DNA of 64,000 nt from Odontocerum albicorne (GCA_949825065.1 OX463844.1:31299632-31363631), one strand, 5' to 3'. Numbered from the stretch's first letter, positions 34,201 to 47,800 are shown. Numbers and translations are program-made. Notes: a model not told the origin generated them from the sequence alone.

Positions 34201-37200
34201 TCCCACAATATTTTTTTTTTAATTTTTAATTTAAACTACGATATTAGAAAATGTTTTCCGGTATTAGTGCAGTGTTTAATTAACTTAAATGATATCCGAC
34301 TTGTTGAAGATGTTGCAGTCATCATCCTTAGGGCGATACCATAAAACGTAATCAACCGTGTAAACCTTCAAACATGTTATATTTATTTTTAAGGTTTTCT
34401 ATATAATATATCAAAAAGTATAATTTTATTACTTATAATAAATAAAAAAGGAAATTCCTATCACATAGATATTCCTGGCAAAAAAATTACTTGTGTCAAA
34501 TCAAATGATTTTAAAACAATTATAAAATTAAGCCAACTAGTTGATAGCATTTAAATTTTATTTCCAATAAATATAATATTAATATTGTGGAATTCTCTCC
34601 GGGTTGCAGGAAGTTAAACGTGGCGTGCTAAAGATAAACAATCGTCGAGTGTTATCGTCCGGGTTCGCAATTTGCATTGTCTTCGTCTTAAGTAATAGTG
34701 AGGTCTTATCTCTTGTTCCGAGCGACTCTAAAAAAGCCGACTATCACTTGCACAACTAATCGGGGTCCCATTTCTTCAAAGATTGTTCACTCGATAGGTA
34801 AAAATGGTTCCTTTGAACTTTTATGTAACCTAGATTTAAGTAGCAAAAAACATGTTTTTAGCAGACAAAAACGATTCTCATCACGTTAAAAAATAATTCA
34901 TGTTTTTTTAACTCGAATTTGAACGATATACCTTCAACGTAAATGTGTATTAATAAGTCCAATTCATTTTTAAGATATCAAATTTAATAAGGTAAAATAA
35001 CGAACCATATATTCTAAATTATAGACATTTTTTTAATGAACGGTATAATGAACCTGCCACAAATGTCAAGAATTGTTTACATTTCGAATATTGCGCATAC
35101 TTTGTGGTCAAGCTTTTCAAACAAGCTCGTTTAACTAGTTTTTTGTTCATTAATAACATAAGTAATGAATTATATATTTTTTTTATATTTTATATTAAAT
35201 TTAACACAAATGTCATATAGTGTGGGATAAATTTCTCTTTTTCTTCTTCTTACTATTGAAACATCTTTTTTTGTTCTCGTAAAAAAAATCAAGTTTTTTA
35301 AGATTGATAAAAAAAAGGAAAGTATCGTTTTGGTATTTATTGTCTTGAAATACTTTATTCCAATTACCATATCCACCTAATTATTAAAAGCACTTCGATT
35401 CGATTCCAATTTTCATTCACTACTCTTCCTTTATTAGTAATATGTATTTTCCTACCCATGTATTTTCCTTTGTGATTTGTTTTTTACCCTTTTTACTATA
35501 AATGTAAACATTTCTGGTTTCATGCCTCATTGAGGGACTTAGTCTGATAAACTTCATTCTCCAAGCATTTCCGTCTCGTCCATCACAAGCTTGTTCCACT
35601 GAGAGATATACGAGTATGTTAGATATACTCGTAATAGTATAGAGATACGAGAACACAAAAGATATAGCGGTTTCAAAATGCTTATTTCTTAGCCTTGCGT
35701 TGTGTTCTTGCAAACATCTATAATATAATTTTGGCATACTGTTAATCAGTTAAAATCATAAACTTTTAAAATATTTTCCTTGTAAGGGATTGATATGATG
35801 TCATCAGTCTCATCAGTGTCCAGGAAACCATCGAACCGATAAATGTTATTACCGAAAGCCTACAATTTGGAAGCATCAAGTTTTAGTTGTTATTAACGGT
35901 TATACAAACCTGTGGTACTATTTTGTATTCAAAGTATATAATAAGAATGCCTCAAGTCTTAAAATATAAAAATAGACAAATCATATAAAAAAATTGAGAC
36001 GTGCATTTCACCGTTAAATCCGTCTTTTTTATTCCATATAAGTCCATTCAATGCGATTTTATGTTATATTAGATATTTCACAACAGCCATAATTTATGTT
36101 GGTTTATTTTGCAAACTTACAATAGTTTTTATTTTCTCATAATATATTTTGTAATAATTGTGAAACCCCATTGGAACTTTATCTTAAGCTGTTGTATATA
36201 TGTATCTTATTATGTATCCAGATCACTCATTTTATATTAATTAATTTTTTTTTCAAAAAAGGACGTGCTGAAAATATTCGATTCCAAATATGGAAATTTT
36301 TAATTAATTTCCTCAAATCCCACCAAAGAAATAAACATTTTTGATTGCATATTTTTAAACTCGAAAACATTCCGTATCTTTCAACATATTGCCAGCAATC
36401 CCATATTTAACGATTATCGATTTTAGATTTAATGAATTTTAGGCGGTCTCCTTTGAAGAAAATTTAATTATATACAAATTGAAACTGGCAACTTGATAAC
36501 ATTCCCACGTAAACAATTATTCTACATACTAGGAAAGTTTTATCCATTTTTATTCCTTTCGTTAACAAAGAAAACAAGAAAAATGTGATGTATTCAGTAT
36601 TTTTATTCAATTTAATGTCAAAATAGTCCGTTTATTAAAATAAAATAAAAATATAATAATTATATCTAACAATGTTTCGAAAATAAACATTCAAGGCAAA
36701 TTAAGTGTTTTACTTATTTTTTAATCAGTCTTGTAATTTTTTTAAGTGGTGTTGTTTTATTCTTATTTTATCTAGATATCTGAAAAAAAAATGCTACCGA
36801 AAAATATGTATTTTATTTATAGTACATTTTAGTTTTCCTTGAAATTTATTTTTCTTTTATTATATTTAGCGTTTACAACACCAATATAAAAACAATTTCA
36901 GTATTTGATCACTTAACTTTGTTCAAATACTGGGTGCGAATAATTCATATGAATATAAAATAAGTAAAATGCAGAATGATTTTATTGATATTTTTCCGTC
37001 GTATAGCGGCTTTTGGATTTGGAAAAGTGATCCTAATATATTCTCACATTTGTACGAAATTGAAATTTTACTGACACCGTGGGAATATTTCTATTCAACT
37101 GGAAGGTTTTTGCGACAAAAAAGTGAAAAAATTGAGTACAAATATTCAAAATATGACGTGGCGTCAGTTTTATGTTTCACAAAATATGTTTTTGTTTTAA

Positions 37201-38536
37201 ATATCATTTATGTAGGTGAAAAATATGATTGTTATCATTTTAAATACATTTTTAAATTGTTGTAACTTTAAATTAGTACGAGTATTTATTTCACAACGGT
37301 GATGTCAAATTCATAGAATTGAATTTTGAAATCATTTGTTTACATATTCATTCGATACATAATGTTTGAAAACTTAATAATACTAATCTAACGTAAGTTT
37401 GGAAAAAACAAATTAATAGCTAAAACACAAAAGTAATATTGTAACCCTAAAGTAATATTGTAACCCTAACCTTTATACTGCGAAAATGCCTTTAAAACTT
37501 TTTCTTACGTAGATTTTACAGCCACAAATTTCAAGGTCAGTGCAATTATTCAATGCTCTTCGGATTAAATAATTTTCTAAATAGTATTTATAATTTAAAG
37601 TAAAACTTTATATAATGCTTTTAAGACGATGTTTATTAATAACTTTAAAATTATTGCTTGGTCTACCCCAAATTTTCACCTAATGTTTAACATACATAAA
37701 CTTGATTTATTTTGGCTGAAAAATATACAAAATATGTTTTTGTAGGTGACAAAAATAGATTTTTATTGTTATCACCTTCAATGTTTTTATCTCAAATGAG
37801 ACACTCGAGTGGATCTATAGTAGTTATTTCATTAATACATTTTTCTAAAGTTTTTTTGATAACATGTATATCATATAGTTATCAGGACCAAGTTAAACAA
37901 AAATAAACTATACGTTTTAGAGTAGAAATAAAATTGTTTGACAACTAAGGGTTCTGCGAAAGGATGAAATGGTCCATTTTCCCATAACGAGAGAAGAAAC
38001 AGCCACTTGGAACAAACATAAATGACCACTTGATGTTTCTGAGAGAAAGGAAACACAACCTTAACTGTAGCAACTTACAAAATTACCCCGGCTTCATGTT
38101 GTCGAGAAGAAAATATAACAATGTTCAAACATTTGTCACAGAAAATATTTTTTTAAATGTTATATTATTTGTTTAAAAGAAAATAAGATTAATTCTTATG
38201 CTGGTTATACTCAAGACATTAAAATTAAACTTTTTTCGTGTCCATTTAGGTTCAAATCGACGTATACAAATATGTTTAAAGTGACTTTTACGAATGATAA
38301 ATTCATTTGAAGCCGAACTTTTTACGCTGCATATTATATTGTTCATTCATAAATATGAATTGTTGGAATACACCAACAAATCGAAAATTATATGCATGAA
38401 AAATCGCGGAACAAAAATATTTTCCTGTGATAAGTGTTTTTCTTTCTTAAATATAATACATTAAACACATTAGTATTTTCTTATGTCTTTTAAGATAATA
38501 AATGATATTTATTAAAAATAATTGATAAATATAATT
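34201..38536. other. no gene recognised
   Basis: The sequence is AT-rich throughout. A less AT-rich patch at 34,585-34,800 was not identified. Near 35,610-35,632 TACGAGTA and TACTCGTA lie 16 bp apart in opposite orientation. An ORF at 36,969-37,265 (98 codons) has no recognisable feature. Near 37,430-37,470 AAAGTAATATTGTAACCCT is duplicated in tandem. Confidence 0.55.
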
Positions 38537-38968
38537 TTATTGATAGCAACATATTGTATTATGTACATGTATGTATACATTTATCCTGAAATTGCATATA
38601 TTATATATTTCAAGATAATAGAAAGAAAGTACATTTAAGAGAGAAGCTATCAAAAGAGCTGAGATCATCTCATAACATCCCCCAGTTGAGATACACTTGC
38701 ACCAAAAGAGGTAGAGCCTGGTCGTGAAGACATCAGGTTTTTTTTCAGTCCACACCCATTTATTAATACACACGTATATAATATTTTGATAATCAAATAT
38801 TACAACAAACATTAATCGAGATTTTATTAATAAAACCAATTTTATCCTAATAATAATCCCAGTAAATATGACGATATAAAATGTCACACAATGATACCTT
38901 CTTTTGTACGAAGTTAAGAATTCAGTCTCTCGTTTCAAACCGCAGGATCCAATCATAGATTCCACCAT
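38537..38968 (-). other. unidentified ORF of 143 codons
   Basis: This is an uninterrupted frame starting MVESMIGSCGLKRETEF. The rest is rich in Ile, Val, Leu, Tyr and Cys with possible hydrophobic segments. A rough estimate from base composition gives about 0.1 chance ORFs of this length in the whole window, so it is somewhat long for noise. However, no family, codon bias or splice structure supports a gene. It overlaps a shorter ORF on the other strand. I report it only as unexplained. Confidence 0.15.
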
Positions 38969-41859
38969 GAAAATCCCAGTTTGCTGTTACCGCGAGACTT
39001 CATGCATGGATTTAAAGGGAGTCTTTTCTGAAATATATTTTCCAAAATATACTTGCATTTTCCAATACATCATAAAATGGCGGAACACCTTGATAAAACG
39101 AAGTCTGTTGCCGTGGCACTTTCCTGTCTCCTTTATGAGAGAACCTTCCGTTTTATTGCTTTTTTATATCCTTGAAATGAAATATTTTACAGCATCCAAT
39201 TCCTTCTCAAAGTACTGATGAATTATTTGTCATTTTATACATCAAATTTATTTATAAAATACCGTACTTCTTTGAAATTGATGTATTGATTCATATCGAT
39301 ATGATTCGAGACAATTTTACAATATAAAATTTTCTATCTTCATAAAGAAAATTTTGATGACATTCAAAGTTTCAGTCACAGTCAACAATTAATATAAAAT
39401 ATTCACATTTTATCAAATATACCAAAATACAAACAGATTTATACATTGTATAGTCAATATCAAATTGTGTGATCATTTCTATTGGTATTGATTTATCCTT
39501 TTTTATATTGAGATTGATCTTAAAAGTAAAAGGAAAATATAATGTGAAAATTATTTTTACCAACAAATATTCTATAACAATAATATGCTTTAATATTCAA
39601 ATTCACTACAAAAAAGTAAAAACATAAAAGTCCTAACGCAAACATTGACCGGAAATAATTCATATTTGAAATATTTATTTTAAAATTAGTCAGGTCTTCA
39701 AAAAACCTCTACACACTTAAATCAGACCATTCATAATATAAATCCCCATTTTCATTTACAGAGGGACAAAGCTTAAAATATCTTATGATTTCGCCAAGCC
39801 ATAGCAGCGCCGTTAATACTAAACTTAATTAAATTTCTGGTTGTCATACAAACTGTGTAACGATATTTATATCTGTTCTCTGCAGACCACTTCACTGAGC
39901 AAACAAAAAGAGAAAAGAGAAAATTTCAGGTTATTAATTTTCCTTCTACCTACCCTCGTCTAGAACATTTTTGTGAGATTTTTTCTCGATTAAAACATTT
40001 CAAATTTCAAGCTTTCATACTTCAAGGAGCGTATCGTAAAATTAACGATCTTTTAAAAGACAAAATGTTCTTTTTGATTCCCTTTTTTAGTTCCTTGCTT
40101 AATTGCTTTACAATTTCTTATTTTGGAAAATATGTTTCTTATTGATTTGTCATTTTTTTTTATTTGTTTCAGGTATGAATTTGTTTTCTTCTAAATCTTT
40201 TGAAAATTTTGGTAAGTCGTTGAACATTTGCTTTATAGATGTTACTTAAACGTTCATAGCGCGAATCTCCGGTTCGTATTTGAAAATAACATTCTGAACT
40301 TTTTCTATTCTATTCCACTGCAATAACGAAGTATTTTTTGTATTTTTTACGGGGCTGTGTATTAAATTATAAAGAAAGCTTCTTTTAAGACATGTTATTA
40401 AATTATTCATTCTACGAAAACAAATTTACGAGCTTTTAGCCATTTTATCGATTTTCTTAAAAATACGTTTTTAGTGTAAACATTTCAACTCAGTATTCTT
40501 AAATAATAAGATAAGACGGTCTTATTCATTAAGATTTCTTACAACATTCAGGTGGTAAGTAAATTTAAAAAACAAGTTAATTGGTTTTCAGCGTTTTCAG
40601 AACATTTATCCGAGATTTATCCGACAACAACTTTGCTATCATAGCTTTGGTAGACCGGATGAAGTTGGGTCGAAATCTGTCTCAAACCAACTACTGAGTA
40701 CCGTCACAGCTGCTTCATCTCGTGCACTTTATTGTTATTAACTCTTCAAATTGCCATTACACCAAGTCTGGAAAGTATAAAATCTCCGCAGTCATGATAA
40801 TATATATAGAAATTCCGACTCACCTGTCGCTAACATTCTGAAACTCATTAACTTCAAAGAGCAGAAGGAATAATTTCACCAAAATTGGGTGCGCCAACTC
40901 AAGTCACTCTAACTCCGTCATTTTATTCCGAGAACTTGTTTCACACTAGTAAAACTTTTGGTTTTCACGCAGTTTATACAGAGAAAACACATATTTCATA
41001 TAAAGTGGAACTTGATTATCATCAACACGATTTATTATTGGTCAATTCTGACTTGCAATTAGTCGTGTGACTTAAATTCATTATAATTCCATGCAAATCG
41101 ATTTTATTTTTATGTATTATGTTTCCCATAAAATAGGTGCTTCAACACTTCAGATGAAACAAAAAACATTTGATTATCGAATGCCACATGCCAATAAATC
41201 ATTCAAATTTTACTGTGTGCAATAAAAATGTAAAAAAAAATATAAATTCATAGTACCTATTTGATTTGGGCTCATGGTGGATTGGATCACATTTTACATA
41301 AGTTAACTATTAGTTACAAATTCTGGTTAAATTGATGTACTTTCTCAGGATGTAAATGGTACGATTGTCATTTTCGACTTTTGTCCTTCAATTAATAGTC
41401 AAGAGTGTAACATATAGTATACTGCACAAAAAGTGGAATGTTCGAAACTTAACTATTTTACTGAATGTTTTTGTTTTCATAAATATTTGAAAATAGACGG
41501 CCTTTATTTTTCATAATTTTTTTCAAACATTCCATTTTTCATTTTATTTTTAAAAATACATCAAATATTAATCAAGCAATTTCTTTTTTACTTCATGATG
41601 TTCAATTTATCACTCACCCCTTTAAGAAGATTTTTTCTTTATTCAATTAAACTTGACTCATCGTTATAAAAATGCAGTCGATTTTTCTTTGTCATAACGT
41701 ATTCATTATAATAATATTTTTCCATTAAGGGTGGATTTTACTTTTTATTGCAATAAAAAGTTGATTATATAAGTGATTATACTCGTATAATCACAACACG
41801 ACTTTCAATGAAGTCGATCTAATTTACAACTTAATATTTTTTATATAATTATAGAGATA
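38969..41859. other. no gene recognised
   Basis: The DNA is AT-rich with short ORFs only. One B-box-like word (CCGGTTCGTATTTG, near 40,271) has no A box with it. One octamer lies at 41,780. Confidence 0.55.
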
Positions 41860-42078
41860 CAGCATTGCCTAATGCTGAACTTTGACGTCAATTCAGCATT
41901 GCCTAACGCTGAACTTTGTTGACAATACAGCATTGCCTAACGCTGAACTTTGACGACAATACAGCATTGCCTAACGCTGAACTTTGATGACGATACAGCA
42001 TTGCCTAACGCTGAACTTTGATGACAATACAGCATTGCTTAACGCTGAACTTTTATGACAATACAGCATTGCCTAACG
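41860..42078. repeat. 34-bp minisatellite of hairpin units, 6.4 copies
   Basis: Units start at 41,860 and then every 34 bp. The first contains CAGCATT-GCCT-AATGCTG, a perfect 7-bp stem with a 4-nt loop. Later units read AACGCTG, which leaves one A-C mismatch in the stem. The linker (AACTTTGATGACAATA) varies more than the stem. The array is therefore a row of potential stem-loops. Confidence 0.92.
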
Positions 42079-43620
42079 ATAATTTCATTTTGTCTAGTTG
42101 ATATCCTAATATATTGATTACATTACACGAACCGATGTCACAAACACAGGTTGAAAAAATACAGAATCGGCTTACTCTTACTTACAGTAGATAACCTACA
42201 ATTATTTTTATTTACGTGTCATGTGCCCCTTTGTTTGATAACTGATTGGCATGGTTGGCAATATATTATAATCAATTCATCATATTGAATAAAAGATATA
42301 AAACAATACCGAAAATAATTTTTTTTCAGGAAAATCTTATAATTTAATGTAATACATAGCCATTATTTACAACCTAAAAACCTGTCCAAGGACGTACGAA
42401 AAAATTACAACATATTTGTTTATTGTTATGTTTATATCGTTGATAATATGGAATAAAATTATTTAATTGAAGGATATTTTTTTGTATCCAATAATTTTGA
42501 TAAAAATCAAATGGGAGTTTTTCTGCAATTTTCCCTGATCGGATCCAGGATGAATTTTCATTTTACCTCAGCTTGGTTTGAGAAACTCTTGAGAAAACAA
42601 AATATACTTTCCTATGGTTAAATACTAGGCAGATACATAGATATACACCAATTTTATCCAAAAACTGTACTTGAGTCTTGTTTGTAGCCATTGCAAAGAC
42701 CAATTTAAATAATGACAAAACATTTGTTTTGTCGATCTATTTGAGAAAAATCAATTATTTTAATGACACAAGTACCCAGCTTCCTACCGCGTTTTTTATT
42801 TTGACAGTATAATATGTATTTCAAAACCAAAACACCTGTACAGTAGATCTGCTCATATTTTACTTCATTTCGGCATTGTTACCAATTTATATCATGTATG
42901 TATATGTATATATAGATATGTGTTCGTTGTGATAGATAGTTTATATAAAGAAACAATCATTGATTATTTTTTATACAATTTTGAATCCACGTTTCACGTA
43001 AATGTTTCCTTTATATTACACATTACTCGTATAAAACACTTTATTTTAAGAAAAATGACGCACATAAGTCACGAATACATAAAACTATCAATTAGTTTAA
43101 TTTGTAAACAAAAACTCTTTTTTAAGCAACTTTTCAACCATTAATTTATCTTCAATATTCTACAATTGTTTTAAAACATACCAACTCTGATTATTACTCA
43201 ATCATTTACACCTTAGACATGTGATAATATATTACCAACATGGGTGTGGAAACTCCCTAATTCTCTATTCCTCCGAGAATACCTTTAGAGACTCATCCAT
43301 CTACAGTGTAACACCCACTCATTCTGGTCTATAGCCTCTTTCATTTCTCTCCAGATCATCTTGGCAAAGTGAGGTGACAAATTGCTTTCCGTTAAGCTAA
43401 CCCACCGCTAAATGTGGAACATATTGTATTCATATCAATTAACAGACTCTCACGAGGTTCTTTATTGACGTGTCTATTTTGATATATATACGTGAGAATT
43501 CTGAGAATGATTTGATCTGAAACCGTTATGAAATTTGATTCTGTTCATATCGTTTTTTTTTTCAATGATTTTTGTCTTCTCCTTTTTTCGGAGATTGATG
43601 TTATTAAATCAATGAAAAAA
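42079..43620. other. no gene recognised
   Basis: The DNA is AT-rich. A patch at 43,240-43,420 with more even composition resembled LINE coding sequence on the minus strand (words such as WREMKEAI), but it could not be placed. One octamer lies at 43,024. Confidence 0.45.
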
Positions 43621-44220
43621 ATAGTATTTGGTTAATTATCTATGTGCCTTCATTCATTTGTTTTTCTTCATAATTGAGCTCCACTAAACATATAAATAGT
43701 ATTTGGTTAATTATCTATGTGCCTTCATTCATTTGTTTTTCTTCATTATTGAGCTCCACTAAACATAAAAATAGTATTTGGTTAATTATCTATGTGCCTT
43801 CATTCATTTGTTTTTCTTCATTATTGAGCTCCACTAAACATAAAAATAGTATTTGGTTAATTATCTATGTGCCTTCATTCATTTGTTTTTCTTCATTATT
43901 GAGCTCCACTAAACATAAAAATAGTATTTGGTTAATTATCTATGTGCCTTCATTCATTTGTTTTTCTTCATTATTGAGCTCCACTAAACATAAAAATAGT
44001 ATTTGGTTAATTATCTATGTGCCTTCATTCATTTGTTTTTCTTCATTATTGAGCTCCACTTAACATAAAAATAGTATTTGGTTAATTATCTATGTGCCTT
44101 CATTCATTTGTTTTTCTTCATTATTGAGCTCCACTAAACATAAAAATAGTATTTGGTTAATTATCTATGTGCCTTCATTCATTTGTTTTTCTTCATTATT
44201 GAGCTCCACTAAACATAAAA
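43621..44220. repeat. 75-bp minisatellite, 8 copies, nearly identical
   Basis: The unit begins ATAGTATTTGGTTAATTATC and ends GAGCTCCACTAAACATAAAA. Eight copies span 600 bp with only a few differences: the first has TTCATAATTG and an altered end, and one has CTTAACAT. The 25-codon period produces the repeated peptide SSTKHKNSIWLIIYVPSFIC. Homogeneity suggests recent amplification. The unit was not traced to any element in the window. Confidence 0.95.
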
Positions 44221-45159
44221 AATATGATACTTTAAAAGTGTGCGTAAAATTTTACCCAAGGCGCAAGGTTAATTTTCTCATACTCGTAGCTAGATGTATT
44301 TACCTTTTGCTTATCTCAAAATATTTAGCTTCGAAAATTGTAACATATCTATTAAATAAGAAAAGCTTTAACGTCACTAAATTTTCTCACTTACAAATAA
44401 CTATTTTTTTCTAATAGACTGTCATCCTATTCACAAAGAAATAATCCACTTATCCCGAAATGTCTTTTCAATTGAATCACAGGATCAATTTTAAGGCCTT
44501 ACATTCCGCAGCAGATGATACCGATCGGATTTGCATAACAAATTCATACCAGATGCTGGATGCATCGTCAGTTCTCAATCGGTGACATTTTTCTATTGGC
44601 CAAGTCCAACAAAAGCAAAATTTATGTTCCATTACGAAACGCCCAATCCGTTCAAACGAGTTCACCGTCTGAATACATAATTTTTCTCTCATTATTTTCT
44701 TGTTCGACTGGAACTTCATTCCACCCCCATCTTAAACTCTTACCCCCTTCTTTGAATCCTGCCTCACTGTCTGTGTTTTCTTGTAAACCATTATTTGTTA
44801 AGGGGTGGATCTAAATTTTCCTGCGAATTATAATGTATAAAATAAACTTGTCATGTTTTTTTTTCGAGATACCTTTTAAATTTATTGACGCAAATAATTT
44901 AATGGTTAGCATATTGTTATTTTTGAATATAGATTTCGTAAGACAACAACGATACCACTTCAGAAATCTATCGGGAAAATGTTCCTAAGCCCATGGGTTG
45001 GCCACAACATTTTTAAATTCCTAATGGATATGAAAAACTTCACTTATTTGAAAGACAAATATAAAGATTCACTAGAATTTTCCTCTGCAAACTCCTCGAA
45101 ATATCTGTGTGGCATAGTTTTAGTCTCCGATGTCAACAAAGCTGCGAACAACATTCTCT
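44221..45159. other. no gene; less AT-rich unassigned patch
   Basis: The interval 44,480-44,810 has more even composition and an 84-codon ORF on the plus strand opposite an 80-codon one on the minus strand. Neither shows a recognisable motif. One octamer lies at 44,281. Confidence 0.4.
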
Positions 45160-45400
45160 CAATTTCGTGGCCTTGTTGATACGATCCCTATCTCCCACCC
45201 AATTCGTGAATTGCGGGGTCGATTCCAGTTTGTCCTACTTTTTTTAATAAAAAGGTTATTCGCTGTTTTTTACAAAAGGCCTCATAAACATCTTACTGGT
45301 TGGTTGAAAGAGTTGGTCACATGGCAAAAATCCGCTAGATACGAGTATAAAACAACAAATTCTATTGGAACACAATATGTATGTATCAGGTAATTCCAAG
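45160..45400 (+). repeat. SINE-A copy
   Basis: The head has an A-box-like CGTGGCCTTGTTGATACG, then CCTATCTCCCACCCAATTCG, then a B box GGGGTCGATTCCAGTTTG. The body has AACATCTTACTGGTTGGTTG and TCACATGGCAAAAATCC, matching the family order. An octamer TACGAGTA lies at 45,340 near the end of the body. Confidence 0.7.
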
Positions 45401-46454
45401 TTCAAAGCTATGACCACTCTTGGTGAATTGAAATAAAACTCAAATTCCTTCTCTGTCACTTCACTTTAGGGACAGACAAAAAATGTAAGTTTCAAATTTC
45501 TAAATAGTTTGTTTTTATCAAATAATTAATGATCTGTGAACCATTTTCTCCATGTCTTTAAGCTGATCTGGTGACTAGCAAATCTTGAAATAAGACAGAC
45601 TACATTTATTCTTTCACTACGAGTACACGTTAAGTATAAGCTAGTAATATTAGTTACGAATTAATATTTTAATTGTTATTTAAAATTCGATGAATCCTTT
45701 TCATTTGCATGTATGTATTTAAGCTGATTTCTCTTAACGTATACTTTTTTCCTGTTTCGAAGCTCAAGATTGTTTATTTTCCATTTTGTTTAATTTTGAT
45801 GTGCTTTCTTATTTTACCCGCCTCTGTTTTTCAATATAATTCCAGTGGTGTTCCCTGAACTTTCAATGCTACAAACTTCTGATTACAATCCGAAGGCGCA
45901 GTATGGTATTCACAATTGAATTCCAAATATAAAACCGCGAATAGCGGCCCGAAACGAAACATGAATGAAAATCACCTATTCTCCTATTTATTCCTCATAA
46001 GATTCGTAATACCCTCCGCAATATTCAAGAGCAGGCTGAAAACGGCTGAAATTTATATGTGAACATTCAGATAAATGTTGTTATCTTCATTGTAAAAATA
46101 GCTTAAACACGGTCAAAAGTTCATAAAACATTTTTCTTCTTCTTTCTCCTAAGTTAGACCTATGGTGTGTTATCATCAGGACTGTCTCTCTTAAGATGTT
46201 GGTTCGCAGCTTTTCTTCCATCTTTTGGAAGGTATTCCTGAGAAACGATAGACAGCGGATAATTCATGTATTGGAACTTTTATGTTATCTATCATTTTCA
46301 TATGCGCCAGTGTCTTCTGCGGTTTCCTCCCAATTTCATAATGTCGCCCACTTCACATATTTCTCGGGTATTTTCTATATTTATCTCAATTTTTTTTAAC
46401 CAGCAATGTCCCTGAGAATTTGTCACATCATTAGTTCTCGGCATAGTTTTACTT
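45401..46454. other. no gene recognised
   Basis: Nothing in this stretch could be assigned. One octamer lies at 45,618. The part from 46,395 may contain more of the decayed SINE-B that follows. Confidence 0.5.
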
Positions 46455-46565
46455 ACTATAACGAACTGCGGGTTCCATGCCTATTCAGATAGTTCTTAAT
46501 CCAAAGGCTCGATGAATAGGGCTTATGAAATATAGTCTCTTCGTTACGCTCTTCACATATCAGAA
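46455..46565 (+). repeat. SINE-B fragment, decayed
   Basis: The sequence ATAACGAACTGCGGGTTCC, then CCTATTCAGATAGTTCTTAA, then GCTCGATGAATAGGGCTTAT and TTACGCTCTTCACATAT follows the same order as the clear SINE-B copy at 47,822-48,080 (GATAATGAACC, CCCGTGCTTATTCAAGTGA, GCTCGATGAATGAGGCTGA, TCACGCTCTACAATATA). The head is missing or unrecognisable. Confidence 0.55.
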
Positions 46566-47571
46566 CCGCTTATTCTGTTATGTTAATGGTACCATATGAA
46601 TAAATATTAAATAAATAACTTAGTCATTTTAATAATTCCAAAGTAATTTCTATTAAACTTTGAATAAATATTTTTTCGTTGAATATTCTAATATGGAGCT
46701 CCACAAAGACATATCCTTAGTTTCTGATAAATCATCATTTTATTTGTCAAAAATCAAACAAAACTATAATATTATATTACTAATATTGTTATAAAAATCT
46801 ATCAAATTCTTCCCGACAATTTCAATCAATTTCATAGTCATATAAATTTCTGATTTGTTCAATTCAATTGAATTCAAGTATCCCTAAAAAAACACAAAAA
46901 AAAATATTTTAATCTGGGTGAGATGGATTCTAAACAAAAAAGTAGCCTAAAAGAATACAAATACAAAAAAAAATTCAATTTGAAAGCCTATATAGATCAT
47001 TCCTTTCAATGTGGTATAGCAAAATCACACACCGTAGTATCGCCTATTACGAGGGAAATCTGTATTAAGTTTTGGTAAAAGTTAAAAAAACACTTTTCCA
47101 AATAATTGTTACATAATTTATTTCCGAGAATAAAACAAAGGTAAACAGCAATACTTAAGAAATATTTTATTGTTAAATACAAAGACTGACGAATAGTAGA
47201 TGAATAGTTTGAACGAGAATTAAGGAGTTATGCCATTAGTTTAATAAGCTATTTGGCCAAACAATGTCTATTATGATTGATCTGATGCTTTGCGTGCTTC
47301 TTATAATTAGTGCTTAGAATGGAATCAGTCAATCTCAAATATTAAAAAAAGCAAGTAATCATTATTATGTACTGCAAACTATGTATGTCATAAAAAAATG
47401 AGAAATCAAGCTTTTCATGTGTCATGAATCAAATGAGGCAAGTATTTTTTGTATTCGTTAATTCATCCAAACATTTTTTTTATATACAATGATTAATTTT
47501 AACGATTTATGAATTTAAACGTTTTTTTGTAAATTGTAAAGAATTAAATGTATTATTATTGTTTTTATTTA
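46566..47571. other. no gene recognised
   Basis: This is very AT-rich DNA with no recognisable feature. Confidence 0.6.
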
Positions 47572-47800
47572 GACAACCTACGTAGCATGGATGGTAAGAT
47601 GTCTGTCTCCCAACACGAAGGCTGCGGGTTCAAATCCCGCTGGAACCCAGGTATTAAAAAAAAGGTTCCAGTCTAGTTTTCACTTAAGGTATATTTAGCA
47701 TGTTTCTGGTATGTTGGAAGAGATTACCTTATGGCAATAAGCCAAACAGGTGGTACTGTATACAACCAAAGTGTAATACGATACGATATTTTTTGTTATT
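47572..47800 (+). repeat. SINE-A copy, well preserved
   Basis: The head reads CTACGTAGCATGGATGGTAA (A box), then GATGTCTGTCTCCCAACAC, then GCTGCGGGTTCAAATCCCGC (perfect B box). The body has TTCCAGTCTAGTTTTCACTT and GGTGGTACTGTATACAACC, and ends in an AT-rich tail. Its 3' end lies about 20 bp from the 3' end of a SINE-B in the opposite orientation. Confidence 0.83.

Noticed and set aside
36969..37265. 98-codon ORF as a gene
   Set aside because: Composition follows the AT background, and no motif, splice site or neighbour supports it.
43240..43420. Possible LINE fragment on the minus strand
   Set aside because: A few LINE-like words appear, but their order could not be matched to any of the three families.
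43674..44414. 129- and 106-codon repetitive ORFs
   Set aside because: Same reason: they are by-products of the 75-bp unit.
45340..45347. Octamer within SINE-A as evidence of insertion
   Set aside because: The alignment to other SINE-A copies is ambiguous and shows no clear length gain.
47572..47660. Possible tRNA gene
   Set aside because: Same reasoning: SINE-A head with its body and AT-rich tail attached.
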